Positions 7,967-16,118 of a stretch of DNA of 64,000 nt are shown piece after piece (the first letter of the stretch is position 1; each line of letters starts with the position of its first letter). A program made the position numbers and the translations under genes. Below the pieces are notes generated by a model. The model was given only the letters and a program-made list of their open reading frames with translations. It was not told the DNA's origin and did no database searches. The stretch is from Bog-473 sp963850095. Lineage in GTDB: Bacteria; Actinomycetota; Acidimicrobiia; Acidimicrobiales; RAAP-2. Where the stretch lies: positions 310,001-374,000 of the forward strand of contig CAWKJX010000014.1 in NCBI GenBank assembly GCA_963850095.1, given 5' to 3'.

Positions 7967-9647
7967 CGGCGGCGCCCACCGGCGGGCGGCCATTGTCGGC
8001 CAGGCCGGCGGCCAGGGTGGCGCGGTCCTCATCACGGAGCGGCACGAAGCGGATCGCCGAACTGTCGAGTGGACGCCACCAGACCGGCTCGTCGCACAGC
8101 CAGGCCTCCTTCCGCAGGCCAACCTTGGTCACCTTCCCGGTGGCCGTCACGGGGAGCGAGCGGGACACCCGCACGTAGCGGGGCACCCACTTCGGTCCGA
8201 GGTCCGGTTGTTCTTCGAGCCATTCGGCGAAGGCGGCGGGGTCGAAGGGGCGATCGGGCAGCGGCTCAATGGCCACCATGACCTGGTCGCCCGCTCCCGA
8301 TGCCGTGTCCGGGACCGGGTACACGGCCACCACCGAGAAGTCGGGGTGCCGCGACAGGACCGTCTCCACCGGGCCCGCCGCGAAGTTCTCCGAGTCGACC
8401 CGGAGCCAGTCCCCGGTCCGTCCGGCGAAGTAGTAGAAGCCGTCCTTGTCGACGTAGCCCAGGTCGCCCGTCCAGTACCAGCCGTTGCGCAGGCGGTCGG
8501 CCTCGGCGTCCTCGCGCCGGTAGTAGCCCTCGAACTTGCCCCGGCCGGTGCGATTGACCAGCTCCCCAATGGCCTCGCCCGCGTTGAGGAGGCGGCCGTC
8601 GGCGTCGATCTCGGCCGGTGGGCACTCCTCGCCCGTCTCCGGGCTGATGACGGCCAGGTCGATCCCGTCCACCGGCTTGCCCACCGCCCCCCGGGGCATG
8701 CCGAGCACCGGATTGATGGAGGCACCGCCTTCGCTCTGGCCGTAGCCCTCGATGAGGTAGCACCCGAAGCGCGCCCGGAAACGCTCGCGGTCGCGCACCG
8801 AGGCCTCGGTCCCGAAAGCGCTCTTCAACGTGTTGTCGGCGTCGTCGGTTCGCTCCGGCGTGGCCAGGATGTAGGCGATCGCCTTGCCGACGTAACTGAA
8901 CTTGGTCGCCCCGAAGCGGCGCACGTCGTCCATGAAAGCCGACGCGCTGAAGCGAGGGCGGGTGGCAATGGTCGATCCCATGAGGACGACGGGGCCCCAC
9001 AGCGCCATAAGGGCGTTGCCGTGGAAGAGCGGCATCGGGCAGTAGCAGACGTCCTCGGCGGTGTAGCCATAGCCCGGTCCAGCCACCTCGGCTATGCCGG
9101 CCAGTCGGCCTTGGGTGCAGCGGACCGCCTTGGGCACGCCTGTGGTCCCCGAGGTGAAGATGAGGAGGAAAAGAGCGTCCTCGTCTGTTTCGTCCGCGTG
9201 CACAATGAGGTCACGGGCCTCCTCGGACCCGGCGAACCGGGCCAGGAGGGCGTCGTAGCGCTCGGTACCGGTGACGAGCACGTGGTCGTCGTCCACGCCG
9301 AGGAACAGCCCCTCCAGCTGCGCCGCGCCCTCGGCGTCGGTCACGATGAGCGCGCAGTCGGTGGCCCGCACGTCGGCGGCCAGGGCCTTGCCCCGCCGGG
9401 TCGGGTTGATGCCCACAATGGCCGCCCCGGCCAATGCCGCGCCGTTGAGCCAGAACAGGTATTCGGGCCCGTTGGGCAGCAGCACGCCGATGTGGGGCAG
9501 CGCGTCGCCGAGGAGCGAACGGGCCAGAGCGCCCCGCGTCGCGCCCTCCGCCACCGCGGCACGCCAGGTCCAGGTGCCGCTGGCATCCAGCACGCCCGTG
9601 CGGTCGTCCTCGGCCCGCGCCGCCAGCATGGCGGCCACCGTCGTCAC
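7959..9647 (-). CDS. Long-chain acyl-CoA synthetase (AMP-forming, FadD-like)
   Basis: 562 residues of the ANL superfamily. Visible motifs: the AMP-binding P-loop IFTSGTTGVPKAV, EGYGQSEGG (A5), GWYWTGDLGYVDKDG (A7/A8), and the C-terminal Lys in SLPVTATGKVTK. It activates an organic acid with ATP and CoA; the acid is likely a fatty or alicyclic acid given the beta-oxidation genes around it. GTG 9647 overlaps the stop of the upstream hydroxy-acid oxidase (GTGA), so both are on one transcript. Confidence 0.9.
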   Translation of the reverse strand: MTTVAAMLAARAEDDRTGVLDASGTWTWRAAVAEGATRGALARSLLGDALPHIGVLLPNGPEYLFWLNGAALAGAAIVGINPTRRGKALAADVRATDCALIVTDAEGAAQLEGLFLGVDDDHVLVTGTERYDALLARFAGSEEARDLIVHADETDEDALFLLIFTSGTTGVPKAVRCTQGRLAGIAEVAGPGYGYTAEDVCYCPMPLFHGNALMALWGPVVLMGSTIATRPRFSASAFMDDVRRFGATKFSYVGKAIAYILATPERTDDADNTLKSAFGTEASVRDRERFRARFGCYLIEGYGQSEGGASINPVLGMPRGAVGKPVDGIDLAVISPETGEECPPAEIDADGRLLNAGEAIGELVNRTGRGKFEGYYRREDAEADRLRNGWYWTGDLGYVDKDGFYYFAGRTGDWLRVDSENFAAGPVETVLSRHPDFSVVAVYPVPDTASGAGDQVMVAIEPLPDRPFDPAAFAEWLEEQPDLGPKWVPRYVRVSRSLPVTATGKVTKVGLRKEAWLCDEPVWWRPLDSSAIRFVPLRDEDRATLAAGLADNGRPPVGAAAS

Positions 9648-10813
9648 GACAAGCCCCACCCCGAGGCCCGGCGCACCAGCCCCCGGTCGATCTCGTCCAC
9701 ATTGGCCGCCCCGCACAGCGCCATGGCCCGGCGCAGCTCGGACTCGTACCAGCGCAGCAGCGCGGCCACGCCGTCCGCTCCGCCGGTGGCCAGGGCCCAC
9801 AGCGACGGGCGCCCGACCAGCGCCGCCCGCGCCCCCAAAGCCAGCGCCTTGACCACGTCGGGCGAGCGGCGCACGCCGCCGTCGACGTACACCTCGGCCC
9901 GCCCACCCACCATGTCGACGACCTCGGACAGGATGTCGGCCGTCGCCGGCGCGTCGGCCAGCTGCCGCGCCCCATGGTTCGACACGACCACCGCCGCCGC
10001 CCCCGCCTCCACACAGCGCAGCGCGTCGTCCGCCCGCTGCACACCCTTTACGACGACGGGCAGCGAGCTGAGCCCGGCCAGCCACCCGATGTCGTCGGGC
10101 GTGAGCGCAGGCTCGAACTCGTGCGTGACCACCGCCATGAACCCTCCCTCCCGAGCGCTCGAAGTGCTGTCGCCTGCCAGGTTGGGCAGAGCCAGGTCGT
10201 CGGGCAGGTGCACGCCCAGGCGCCACTCGCGCAGGCGCAGCCCCGACACCGGTGCGTCGACGGTCAGCACCAGGGCACGGTAGCCGTGCGCCGCCGCCCG
10301 GCTCACCAGCTCGGTCGTGCGTGCCCGCTCCCGCAAGATGTACACCTGCATCCACCGTGCGCCCTCCGGCGCCGCCGCGGCCACGTCCTCCAGCGGGCAG
10401 GTGGCGAGCGAGGAGAGGATCAGCAGCGCCCCCGCCGCGGCCGCCCCCCGGGCGGTGGCCACCTCCCCCTCGGCGTGCGCCAGCCCCTGGATCGCCGTCG
10501 GCGCCACCGCGACGGGCGAGCTGACGGGGGTCCCGAGGACGGTCGTCGCCGTGGAGACCTCGCTGATCCCGGCCAGTACCCGCGGGTGCAGCTGCCAGTG
10601 CGCCCACGCCGCCACGTTGCCCTCCAGCAGGCGCTCGTCGTCGGCCCCGCCGGCGTAGTAGGCGTAGGCCATCTCCCCGATGGCCCGCCGCGCCTCGTGC
10701 TCCAAGTCCTCCAGGTTGAGGTCGGTGACCAGGGGCGCCGACGCCGCCAACTCCAGGCCGTCGGCTTCGGGGTTGTGTCCCCCGGTGCCGGTGCTGGCAG
10801 GATGAACGGGCAC
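9644..10813 (-). CDS. FMN-dependent alpha-hydroxy-acid oxidase/dehydrogenase
   Basis: 389 residues, family of lactate dehydrogenase/oxidase and glycolate oxidase. FMN and active-site blocks: YAYYAGGADDE, the Lys in PVVVKGVQRADDA, the active-site His in VSNHGARQLA, and YVDGGVRRSPDVVKALALGA. It oxidises a 2-hydroxy acid to the 2-oxo acid. A longer frame back to 10876 exists, but it only adds CGCGCGSG coded by an imperfect repeat, so GTG 10813 is preferred. Translationally coupled to the acyl-CoA synthetase downstream. Confidence 0.87.
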   Translation of the reverse strand: MPVHPASTGTGGHNPEADGLELAASAPLVTDLNLEDLEHEARRAIGEMAYAYYAGGADDERLLEGNVAAWAHWQLHPRVLAGISEVSTATTVLGTPVSSPVAVAPTAIQGLAHAEGEVATARGAAAAGALLILSSLATCPLEDVAAAAPEGARWMQVYILRERARTTELVSRAAAHGYRALVLTVDAPVSGLRLREWRLGVHLPDDLALPNLAGDSTSSAREGGFMAVVTHEFEPALTPDDIGWLAGLSSLPVVVKGVQRADDALRCVEAGAAAVVVSNHGARQLADAPATADILSEVVDMVGGRAEVYVDGGVRRSPDVVKALALGARAALVGRPSLWALATGGADGVAALLRWYESELRRAMALCGAANVDEIDRGLVRRASGWGLS

Positions 10814-10847
10814 GGCCGCATGGTAGGCGCCGTCCGTGCCCGAGCCG

Positions 10848-10879
10848 CAACCACAACCACAACCGACAACCGACAACCC
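10848..10879. repeat. CAACCA / CAACCGA short tandem repeat
   Basis: Two CAACCA copies followed by two CAACCGA copies and a partial copy lie between the divergent hydroxy-acid oxidase and F420-type oxidoreductase genes. The tract is on the plus strand just upstream of the ribosome-binding site of the gene at 10903 and probably lies in its promoter region. Confidence 0.8.
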
Positions 10880-10902
10880 AGCCGCCCACCGCCGGAGGTG
10901 CC

Positions 10903-11778
10903 GTGCGTTTCTCCTATGCCGAGTCGATGACCGACCCGTCGTATTACCTGCCCCTCGCCCAGGCCGCCGAGGCCGCTGGATACGACTCCATGGTCGTCCC
11001 CGACTCCATCTGCTACCCCGAGTTCTCGGACACGACGTACCCGTTCAACCCCGACGGCACCCGCGAGTTCCTCGAGGACAAGCCCTTCCTCGAGCCGTTC
11101 TCGCTCATCCCGGCCATGGGCGCCGTCACCGAGCACCTCCGCTTCGTCACGTTCGTCATCAAGCTGCCCATCCGCCAACCGGTCCTCATCACCAAGCAGG
11201 TCAGCTCGACCGCCGTGCTCACCGACAACCGCCTCCTGCTCGGTGTGGGCACCAGCCCGTGGCCGGAGGACTACGCCATCTGCGGCGTCCCCTGGGAGCG
11301 CCGGGGCACCCGCATGGACGAGGAGATCGCCATCATGCGCGGCCTCATGGCCGGTGGCTTCTTCGAGTTCCACGGGGAGGTGTTCGACCTCCCGTCCATG
11401 AAGATCTGTCCGACGCCGAGTCGGCCCGTGCCCATTCTGATCGGCGGCCACCATGAAGCGGCGCTCCGGCGGGCCGCCGTCGACGGAGACGGGTGGCTGC
11501 ATGGCGGCGGCGACCCCGCCGACCTACCCGGCCTGCTCGAGCATCTCGCCGCCCTGCGCCGGGAGCACGGCACCGAGTCCAAGCCCTTCGAAGTCCACGT
11601 CATCTCCACCGATGCCTACAGCGCCGACGGCGTCAAGCGCCTCGAGGAGCTCGGTGTGACCGACGTCATCGTCGGCTTTCGCTGGCCCTATGGGGTCGAG
11701 CAGGACACCGAGTCGCTCCAGACCAAGGTCGACAACCTTCGACGCTTCGCCGACGACGTCATCGCCCAGGTCCGCTGA
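10903..11778 (+). CDS. LLM-class F420-dependent oxidoreductase
   Basis: 291 residues, luciferase-like barrel: MRFSYAESMTDPSYYLPLAQAAEAAGYDS split by family-typical spacing, then LRFVTFVIKLPIRQPVL, LLLGVGTSPWPEDY and PVPILIGGHHEAALRRAA. Such F420-linked enzymes are frequent in actinobacterial lipid and steroid pathways. The GTG start follows a clear ribosome-binding site (CCGGAGG, about 6 nt upstream). Together with the SnoaL-like, DUF35 and thiolase genes downstream it looks like part of one catabolic operon; its substrate is not identifiable. Confidence 0.86.
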   Translation: MRFSYAESMTDPSYYLPLAQAAEAAGYDSMVVPDSICYPEFSDTTYPFNPDGTREFLEDKPFLEPFSLIPAMGAVTEHLRFVTFVIKLPIRQPVLITKQVSSTAVLTDNRLLLGVGTSPWPEDYAICGVPWERRGTRMDEEIAIMRGLMAGGFFEFHGEVFDLPSMKICPTPSRPVPILIGGHHEAALRRAAVDGDGWLHGGGDPADLPGLLEHLAALRREHGTESKPFEVHVISTDAYSADGVKRLEELGVTDVIVGFRWPYGVEQDTESLQTKVDNLRRFADDVIAQVR

Positions 11779-11862
11779 TCGCCCGCCCGCCTTCCGACAC
11801 GCTCACCGCCCACATGACCGGCACCACCACACCGCCGAAATCACCGCACCGCCGCCGCCAGC

Positions 11863-11917
11863 CAATCCGCCAAATCCGCCAACAGATCCGCGAAACGCGC
11901 CAGCAACAAATCCGTCA
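11863..11917. repeat. Degenerate ATCCGCCAA repeat
   Basis: Between two co-directional genes the sequence repeats the unit ATCCGCCAA, then drifts to ATCCGCGAA and ATCCGTCAG, spaced 9-25 bp. The whole 156-bp gap (11779-11934) has no other recognisable element besides the ribosome-binding site of the next gene. Confidence 0.6.
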
Positions 11918-11934
11918 GCAAAATGGAGGACGCC

Positions 11935-12354
11935 ATGCCACATGACGTGCCCAACGTGCGAGAGCTGGGCATCCGCTCCCGCGCCGCCGTGTCGGCCGGC
12001 GACCGCGACGGCTGGCTCGCCCTGTTCACCCACGACGCCGTCGTGCAGGACCCGGTCGGCCCATCACCCTTCGACCCGGAAGGCAAGGGTCACCACGGGC
12101 GCGCCGCCATCGCCGCCTTCTACGACAACGTGATCGCCACCAGCGAGGCCATCGAGTTCGAGATGTTCGAGTCCTACATGTGCGGCGACGAGGTGGCCGA
12201 CGTCGGCATCATCCGCACGACCCTGGCCGGCGGCACGCACCAGGCCGTCGTCCACGGCGTCTACACCTACCGCAGCAACGGGGCCGGCAATATCGCCTCC
12301 CTGCGCGCCTTCTGGGAATTCGACGCGCTCGAGCTGATTGAGCTGGGGGACTGA
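11935..12354 (+). CDS. SnoaL/NTF2-like protein (ketosteroid-isomerase fold)
   Basis: 139 residues in the NTF2/SnoaL fold: VSAGDRDGWLALFTHDAVVQDPVG at the front, then HHGRAAIAAFYDNVI, and a C-terminal sheet ending RAFWEFDALELIEL. Family members are isomerases, cyclases or small-ligand binders. ATG 11935 was chosen over ATG 11923 because GGAGG (11926-11930) is ideally spaced before 11935. Lies between an F420-type oxidoreductase and a DUF35/thiolase pair. Confidence 0.8.
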   Translation: MPHDVPNVRELGIRSRAAVSAGDRDGWLALFTHDAVVQDPVGPSPFDPEGKGHHGRAAIAAFYDNVIATSEAIEFEMFESYMCGDEVADVGIIRTTLAGGTHQAVVHGVYTYRSNGAGNIASLRAFWEFDALELIELGD

Positions 12355-12375
12355 CGGCGCGTGGGGGAGCGAATC

Positions 12376-12824
12376 ATGGTCCGCGCCGGCCTCTTCACCG
12401 ATGCCGACCCGCCCGCCCTCCTGGGTAGCCACTGCCTGCATTGCGGGTCCACCCTGTTCCCGCGCACCGACACCTGCGCCTACTGCGCCACCGAGGGCCC
12501 TGAGGCGGTCGAGCTCTCACGCGCCGGCACACTCTGGGCGTGGACGGCGGTGACCGCGCCGCCCCCCGGTTACACGGGCGAGGTCCCCTATGGCGTGGGC
12601 GTGGTCGAGCTGCCCGAGGGCGTGCGCGTCATCGCCCGCCTGACCGAGAGTGATCCGGCCGCCCTCTCCGCCGGCCAGCCGATGCAGCTCCGCGTGGTGC
12701 CGTTGCACCAGGACGCCGATGGCAACGACGTCGTCACCTACGCCTTCGCGCCCATGTCCGCCTCCGCATCCGCATCGCCCTGGCATCCGCAACGGCCGCC
12801 GAATCCGACGCAGTCGGCTCGTGA
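12376..12824 (+). CDS. DUF35 OB-fold/zinc-ribbon acyl-CoA-associated protein, frame break near 3' end
   Basis: The N-terminal rubredoxin-like zinc ribbon is CLHCGSTLFPRTDTCAYC (CxxC-x11-CxxC), followed by the OB-fold block LWAWTAVTAPPPGYTGEVPY and GVRVIARL. Such proteins bind thiolases or MaoC hydratases and help them hold acyl-CoA. ATG 12376 has GGGAG upstream. The original frame has no stop where the domain ends; a one-base shift in the TCCGCA repeats around 12755-12790 would end it at TGA 12822-12824, overlapping the thiolase GTG (GTGA) as in other couples here. Confidence 0.72.
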
Positions 12825-13976
12825 GCGGCGTCGCCGTCGCCGGCGTCGGCATGCACCCCTTCGGTCGCTTCGACGGCGTCTCGACCACCGATATGGGCGT
12901 CGCCGCGGTCCGGGCCGCCCTGGCGGAGGCCGGCGTGGGCAAAGGTGGCTTCCAGGCCGCCTTCTGCGGTACGGCCTACGGCGGGGTGGCCACGGGGCAC
13001 AAGGTGCTCAGCCGCCTCGGTATGACGGGCATGCCCATCCTCGACGTGGAGGCGGGCTGCGCCAGCGGGGGCGCCGCCCTCATGCTGGCGGCGGCCGCCA
13101 TCCGGGCCGGGCAGTACGACACGGTGCTCGTCTTCGGGACCGAGAAGATGCCCAAGGGCATCATCCGCTCATCCTTCTTCGACCCCTGGCAGGAAGAGGC
13201 GGGGCTGGCCGCCACTCCGTCCTTCTTCGCTCTGCGCGCCCAGCGGCTGTGCCTCACATCGGGTGTGACCAAGGACCATTTGGCCCGGGTCGTGGTGAAG
13301 AACCGCCGGCACGGCACGGCCAACCCCGACGCCATGTACCAGAAGGAGACGTCGGTCGGGGAGGTTCTGGCCTCGCGGGTCGTCTGCGAGCCCCTGCACC
13401 TCTTCATGCTCTGCTCGCCCAACGAGGGTGCCGCCGCGCTCGGTGCTGCGCCGCGACGACCTGCCCTCGACCACGTCGGGCTCGGGCGCCGCCCCGGTCA
13501 CACTCGCCGCCGCCGTGCTCCGCTCCCACCTGCCCGGCTCGGTGCTCAGCGAGTCGACCCCCTTGTCGGGCCTCACCGACGACACCGTGCCCGCCCCCAC
13601 CACCCTGGCCGCGACCGCCGCCTACGAGGAGGCCGCTGTCGGCCCCGGTGACCTCGACGTCGTGGAGTGCCAGGACACCGACGCCGCCCGCGAGCTCCTC
13701 TCCTGCGAGGAGCTCGGCCTGTGCGAGCCCGGCGGTTCGGCGGCGCTGCTCGACTCGGGCGCGACCAAGCTCGGCGGACGCCTGCCCGTCAACCCGAGCG
13801 GCGGCCTTCTCTCCAAGGGCGAGCCCCTCGGCGCCTCGGCCCTGGGCCAGGTGGTCGAACTCGTCCGACAACTGCGGGACGAATGCGGCCCCCGCCAGGT
13901 CGAGGGTGCCCGCACGGCCCTCTCGCACACGGTCGGCCGTGGCGCCAACGCCGGCGTCGTCATCCTCACCCGCTGA
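12821..13976 (+). CDS. Thiolase / lipid-transfer acetyl-CoA acetyltransferase, frame interrupted
   Basis: About 385 residues when two frames are joined. N-terminal half from GTG 12821: GVAVAGVGMHPFGRFDG, nucleophile Cys in EAGCASGG, and LCSPNEGAAAL. The C-terminal half resumes in another frame and ends at 13976. One extra G at 13442-13443 explains the break: removing it gives AAALVLRRDD. The C-terminal thiolase boxes are degenerate: VNPSGGLLSKGEPLGAS replaces the NxHGGA type, and the last box reads GRGANAGVVIL without the usual second Cys. This resembles the non-decarboxylating SCP-x/Ltp branch that works with a DUF35 partner, here directly upstream. Confidence 0.75.
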
Positions 13977-14026
13977 GAGTCCTCCCGACCGATGTGCCGC
14001 ACCCCGCGGACGGCTGCCGACGACTC

Positions 14027-14075
14027 GCAACTTTTGGTTGCACTTTCCGCCAGCATGTGCAACAATAGGTTGCAC
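14027..14075 (+). promoter_or_regulatory. ArsR-type double operator over a promoter
   Basis: Two copies of GCAAC-nnnn-GGTTGCAC occur with starts at 14027 and 14059, i.e. 32 bp apart, about three helical turns. The second is part of a perfect 7-bp inverted repeat GTGCAAC-aatag-GTTGCAC (14057-14075). A -35-like TTGCAC (14038-14043) and -10-like AACAAT (14061-14066) are 17 bp apart and are covered by the two sites. The downstream operon ends in an ArsR repressor, its likely ligand. AAGGAGG (14086-14092) is the ribosome-binding site of the first gene. Confidence 0.65.
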
Positions 14076-14100
14076 GTTAGCCAACAAGGAGGTTGGACCA

Positions 14101-14550
14101 ATGCCGGAGATCAGGAACCGAGTGGGAGTGGATGCCCCGATCAGCGAGGTCTTCGAGGCCATCGCCACCCGAGAGGGGCTGTCGCAGTGGTGGACGAACG
14201 ACGTGGTGGGCGAGGACCGCGTCGATGGACGGCTCGAGTTCCGCTTCGGCGGACCCGATCGCGTCGCTGTCATGGAGGTCGTCGAGGTGACCAGTCCGAG
14301 TCGCGTCGTGTGGCGCGGCGCCGAAGGCGGCCCATCCGAATGGGTGGACACCACCTTCGAGTTCGACCTGCACGCCGACGGCGACGAGACCGTGGTGCTT
14401 TTCACCAACGCCGGCTGGCGCGAGCCTGTCGAGTTCATGCACCACTGCACCACGGCGTGGGCGTCGTATCTGCTCAGCCTCAAGCATGGGCTCGAGGGTG
14501 ACAAAGCGGCCCCGTTCCCCAACAACGTGCCGGTGAGCACCTGGGGGTGA
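14101..14550 (+). CDS. SRPBCC / AHSA1-like protein
   Basis: 149 residues of the START/Bet v1-like fold: VDAPISEVFEAIATREGLSQWWT, FRFGGPDRVAVMEVVEV, SRVVWRGAEGG, and a C-terminal helix AWASYLLSLKHGLEG. The fold makes a hydrophobic pocket for small ligands. First gene of a three-gene unit with a second SRPBCC gene and an ArsR regulator. ATG 14101 has AAGGAGG 8 nt upstream. The arrangement repressor plus SRPBCC proteins is widespread, but the ligand and reaction are unknown. Confidence 0.85.
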   Translation: MPEIRNRVGVDAPISEVFEAIATREGLSQWWTNDVVGEDRVDGRLEFRFGGPDRVAVMEVVEVTSPSRVVWRGAEGGPSEWVDTTFEFDLHADGDETVVLFTNAGWREPVEFMHHCTTAWASYLLSLKHGLEGDKAAPFPNNVPVSTWG

Positions 14551-14553
14551 GTG

Positions 14554-15012
14554 ATGGCCGACCTGAGCATCGAACGCGAGGTCCTCATCGAGGCGCCGGC
14601 CGCCGTGGTGTGGGGCACGATCACCGAGCCCGACCAGATTGCCCGCTGGTTCGCCGACCGGGTCGAGCTTGATCTGCGACCCGGCGGAGCCGGCGCCCTC
14701 GTCTTCGAGGACAAGGCGACAGATCAGATCACGACAGCACCACTGCTCGTGACGGCGGTCGAGCCACCGACGCGGTTCGCGTTCCGGTGGAGCCATCCCG
14801 ACGGGGAGGCTCCCGTGCCTGGGAACTCGGTCCTGGTCGAGTTCACCCTCTCGGAGGAAGGCAACGAACGCACGCGGCTGCGGGTCACCGAGACCGGTCT
14901 CGACGTGATCGGCTGGCCAGATGAGGACAAGGCCGGCTACGTCGAGCACCACCGTCAGGGGTGGTCGGAGATCCTCGGCCGCCTCGAGGACCTGCTCGCC
15001 GCCGGCGAATGA
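14554..15012 (+). CDS. SRPBCC / AHSA1-like protein
   Basis: 152 residues, second SRPBCC protein of the operon: EREVLIEAPAAVVWGTITEPDQI, RWFADRVELDLRPGG, FRWSHPD, and VEHHRQGWSEILGRLEDLL at the C-terminus. GTG 14551 directly before ATG 14554 is an equally possible start; it lies right after the upstream stop, so translation is coupled. Its stop overlaps the ArsR start (ATGA). Likely works with, or on the same ligand as, its sibling. Confidence 0.84.
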   Translation: MADLSIEREVLIEAPAAVVWGTITEPDQIARWFADRVELDLRPGGAGALVFEDKATDQITTAPLLVTAVEPPTRFAFRWSHPDGEAPVPGNSVLVEFTLSEEGNERTRLRVTETGLDVIGWPDEDKAGYVEHHRQGWSEILGRLEDLLAAGE

Positions 15013-15353
15013 GCGCCGCTTCCGAGGACGACTTGTGGTCGGCCATCGCCGACCCGTCGCGCCGTCGGGTGCTCGACCTGTTGGTCGAGGGCGGTGAGAC
15101 GACGGCGAGCGTCTTGGCGCAGAAGGTGCCGTTCAGTCGCCAGGCCGTCATCAAGCATTTGGTGGTCCTGGAGCATGCCGGCCTCGTGACGCGCCAGCGG
15201 GAGGGTCGCGAGGTGCACTTCCGCGTCGATCCCGCTCGGCTGAACGACGCGACCGACGCCATGGCGCGGCAGGCGAAGCTCTGGGACCAACGTCTGGAGG
15301 CCATCAAGCGGCTGGCCGAAGCTACCTACACCGAGAGCAAGAACCGCGCCTGA
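15009..15353 (+). CDS. ArsR-family transcriptional repressor
   Basis: 114 residues, winged helix: AIADPSRRRVLDLLVEGGETTASVLA, recognition region FSRQAVIKHLVVLEHAGLVTRQREGREVHFRVD, and a C-terminal helical tail. It lacks the Cys pairs of metal-sensing ArsR proteins, so it likely senses an organic ligand or acts as a simple repressor. Overlaps the upstream SRPBCC gene by ATGA. The palindromes at 14027-14075 ahead of the operon are its probable binding sites (autoregulation, inferred). Confidence 0.87.
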   Translation: MSAASEDDLWSAIADPSRRRVLDLLVEGGETTASVLAQKVPFSRQAVIKHLVVLEHAGLVTRQREGREVHFRVDPARLNDATDAMARQAKLWDQRLEAIKRLAEATYTESKNRA

Positions 15354-15362
15354 GCGACAAGC

Positions 15363-16111
15363 TCAGCCGCCGCCAAGCCGCTCCAGCACGCCGAGGAGGT
15401 CGTCGAGCGAGGTCACGATGGCATCGGGTCGCTCGTTGCCGTTTGGGGGCTGATCGAACATGGCGGCGGATGTCGCCCTCTCCCTCGCGGTCCAGCCACA
15501 CGGCGGACCACCCGGCGCGCTTCGCCCCGACCACGTCGTTGAGCGGGTGGTCGCCCACGAGGACGCACGCGGCCGGGCCGACTCCGAGCTCGCGCTCGGA
15601 GATCTCGAAGATGCCCTTGTCCGGCTTCAGCACGCGGTGGTCCTGGGCGAAGACCACCGAAGCGAAGTAGGCCCCGAGTCCCATCCGCCCGGGCAGCCGG
15701 CTCCCGTTGGACAGCAGCCCGAGCCGGTAGCGAGGTCGCGAGCGCGTCGAGGCACGGGATGACGTCGGAGAAGAGCGCCGGGTCCCGGTCCCGCTGATCG
15801 AAGTAGGTCATGGTGAGGCGCTGGGCCAGTTCGGCGTCCGTCGCTTCGTCGCCACCCTCGACCCGGCGCAGTCGCTCGAGGGTGCGCCCGAAACCCAGCA
15901 CGCGCAGGCGGGCCAGGTTGTACTCGATCCCCGCCAGCTCCTCGGCCACGGCCTGGCGGTCATGTTGGATCTCTGCCACGGACAGCGCATCGGTGAACGG
16001 GCCCGGACGGGCGGAACGTAGCTCGTCCAGGACGATCACCAGTGCGTCGTGCATCACCCGCTCGAAGTCCCACAGCGTCTGGTCCCCGTCGAAGAGGACG
16101 GCCTCGATCAT
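15363..16111 (-). CDS. HAD-superfamily hydrolase, two frame breaks
   Basis: Three frames together form one HAD protein of about 248 residues. Start ATG 16111 gives motif I LFDGDQTLWDFE; around 15737 the frame must shift to read LGLLSNGS (motif II), KPDKGIFEIS (motif III) and VLVGDHPLNDVVGAKRAGW (motif IV); around 15475 it shifts again to end PDAIVTSLDDLLGVLERLGGG with stop at 15363. Each shift is repaired by deleting one base. It is 7 bp downstream of the quinone oxidoreductase on the same strand and probably co-transcribed. Sequence error or a decaying phosphatase gene. Confidence 0.68.
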
Positions 16112-16118
16112 CAGCGCA

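Noticed and set aside
10814..10876. Longer start (10876) for the hydroxy-acid oxidase
   Set aside because: The added residues only translate an intergenic CAACCA repeat and family similarity begins after 10813.
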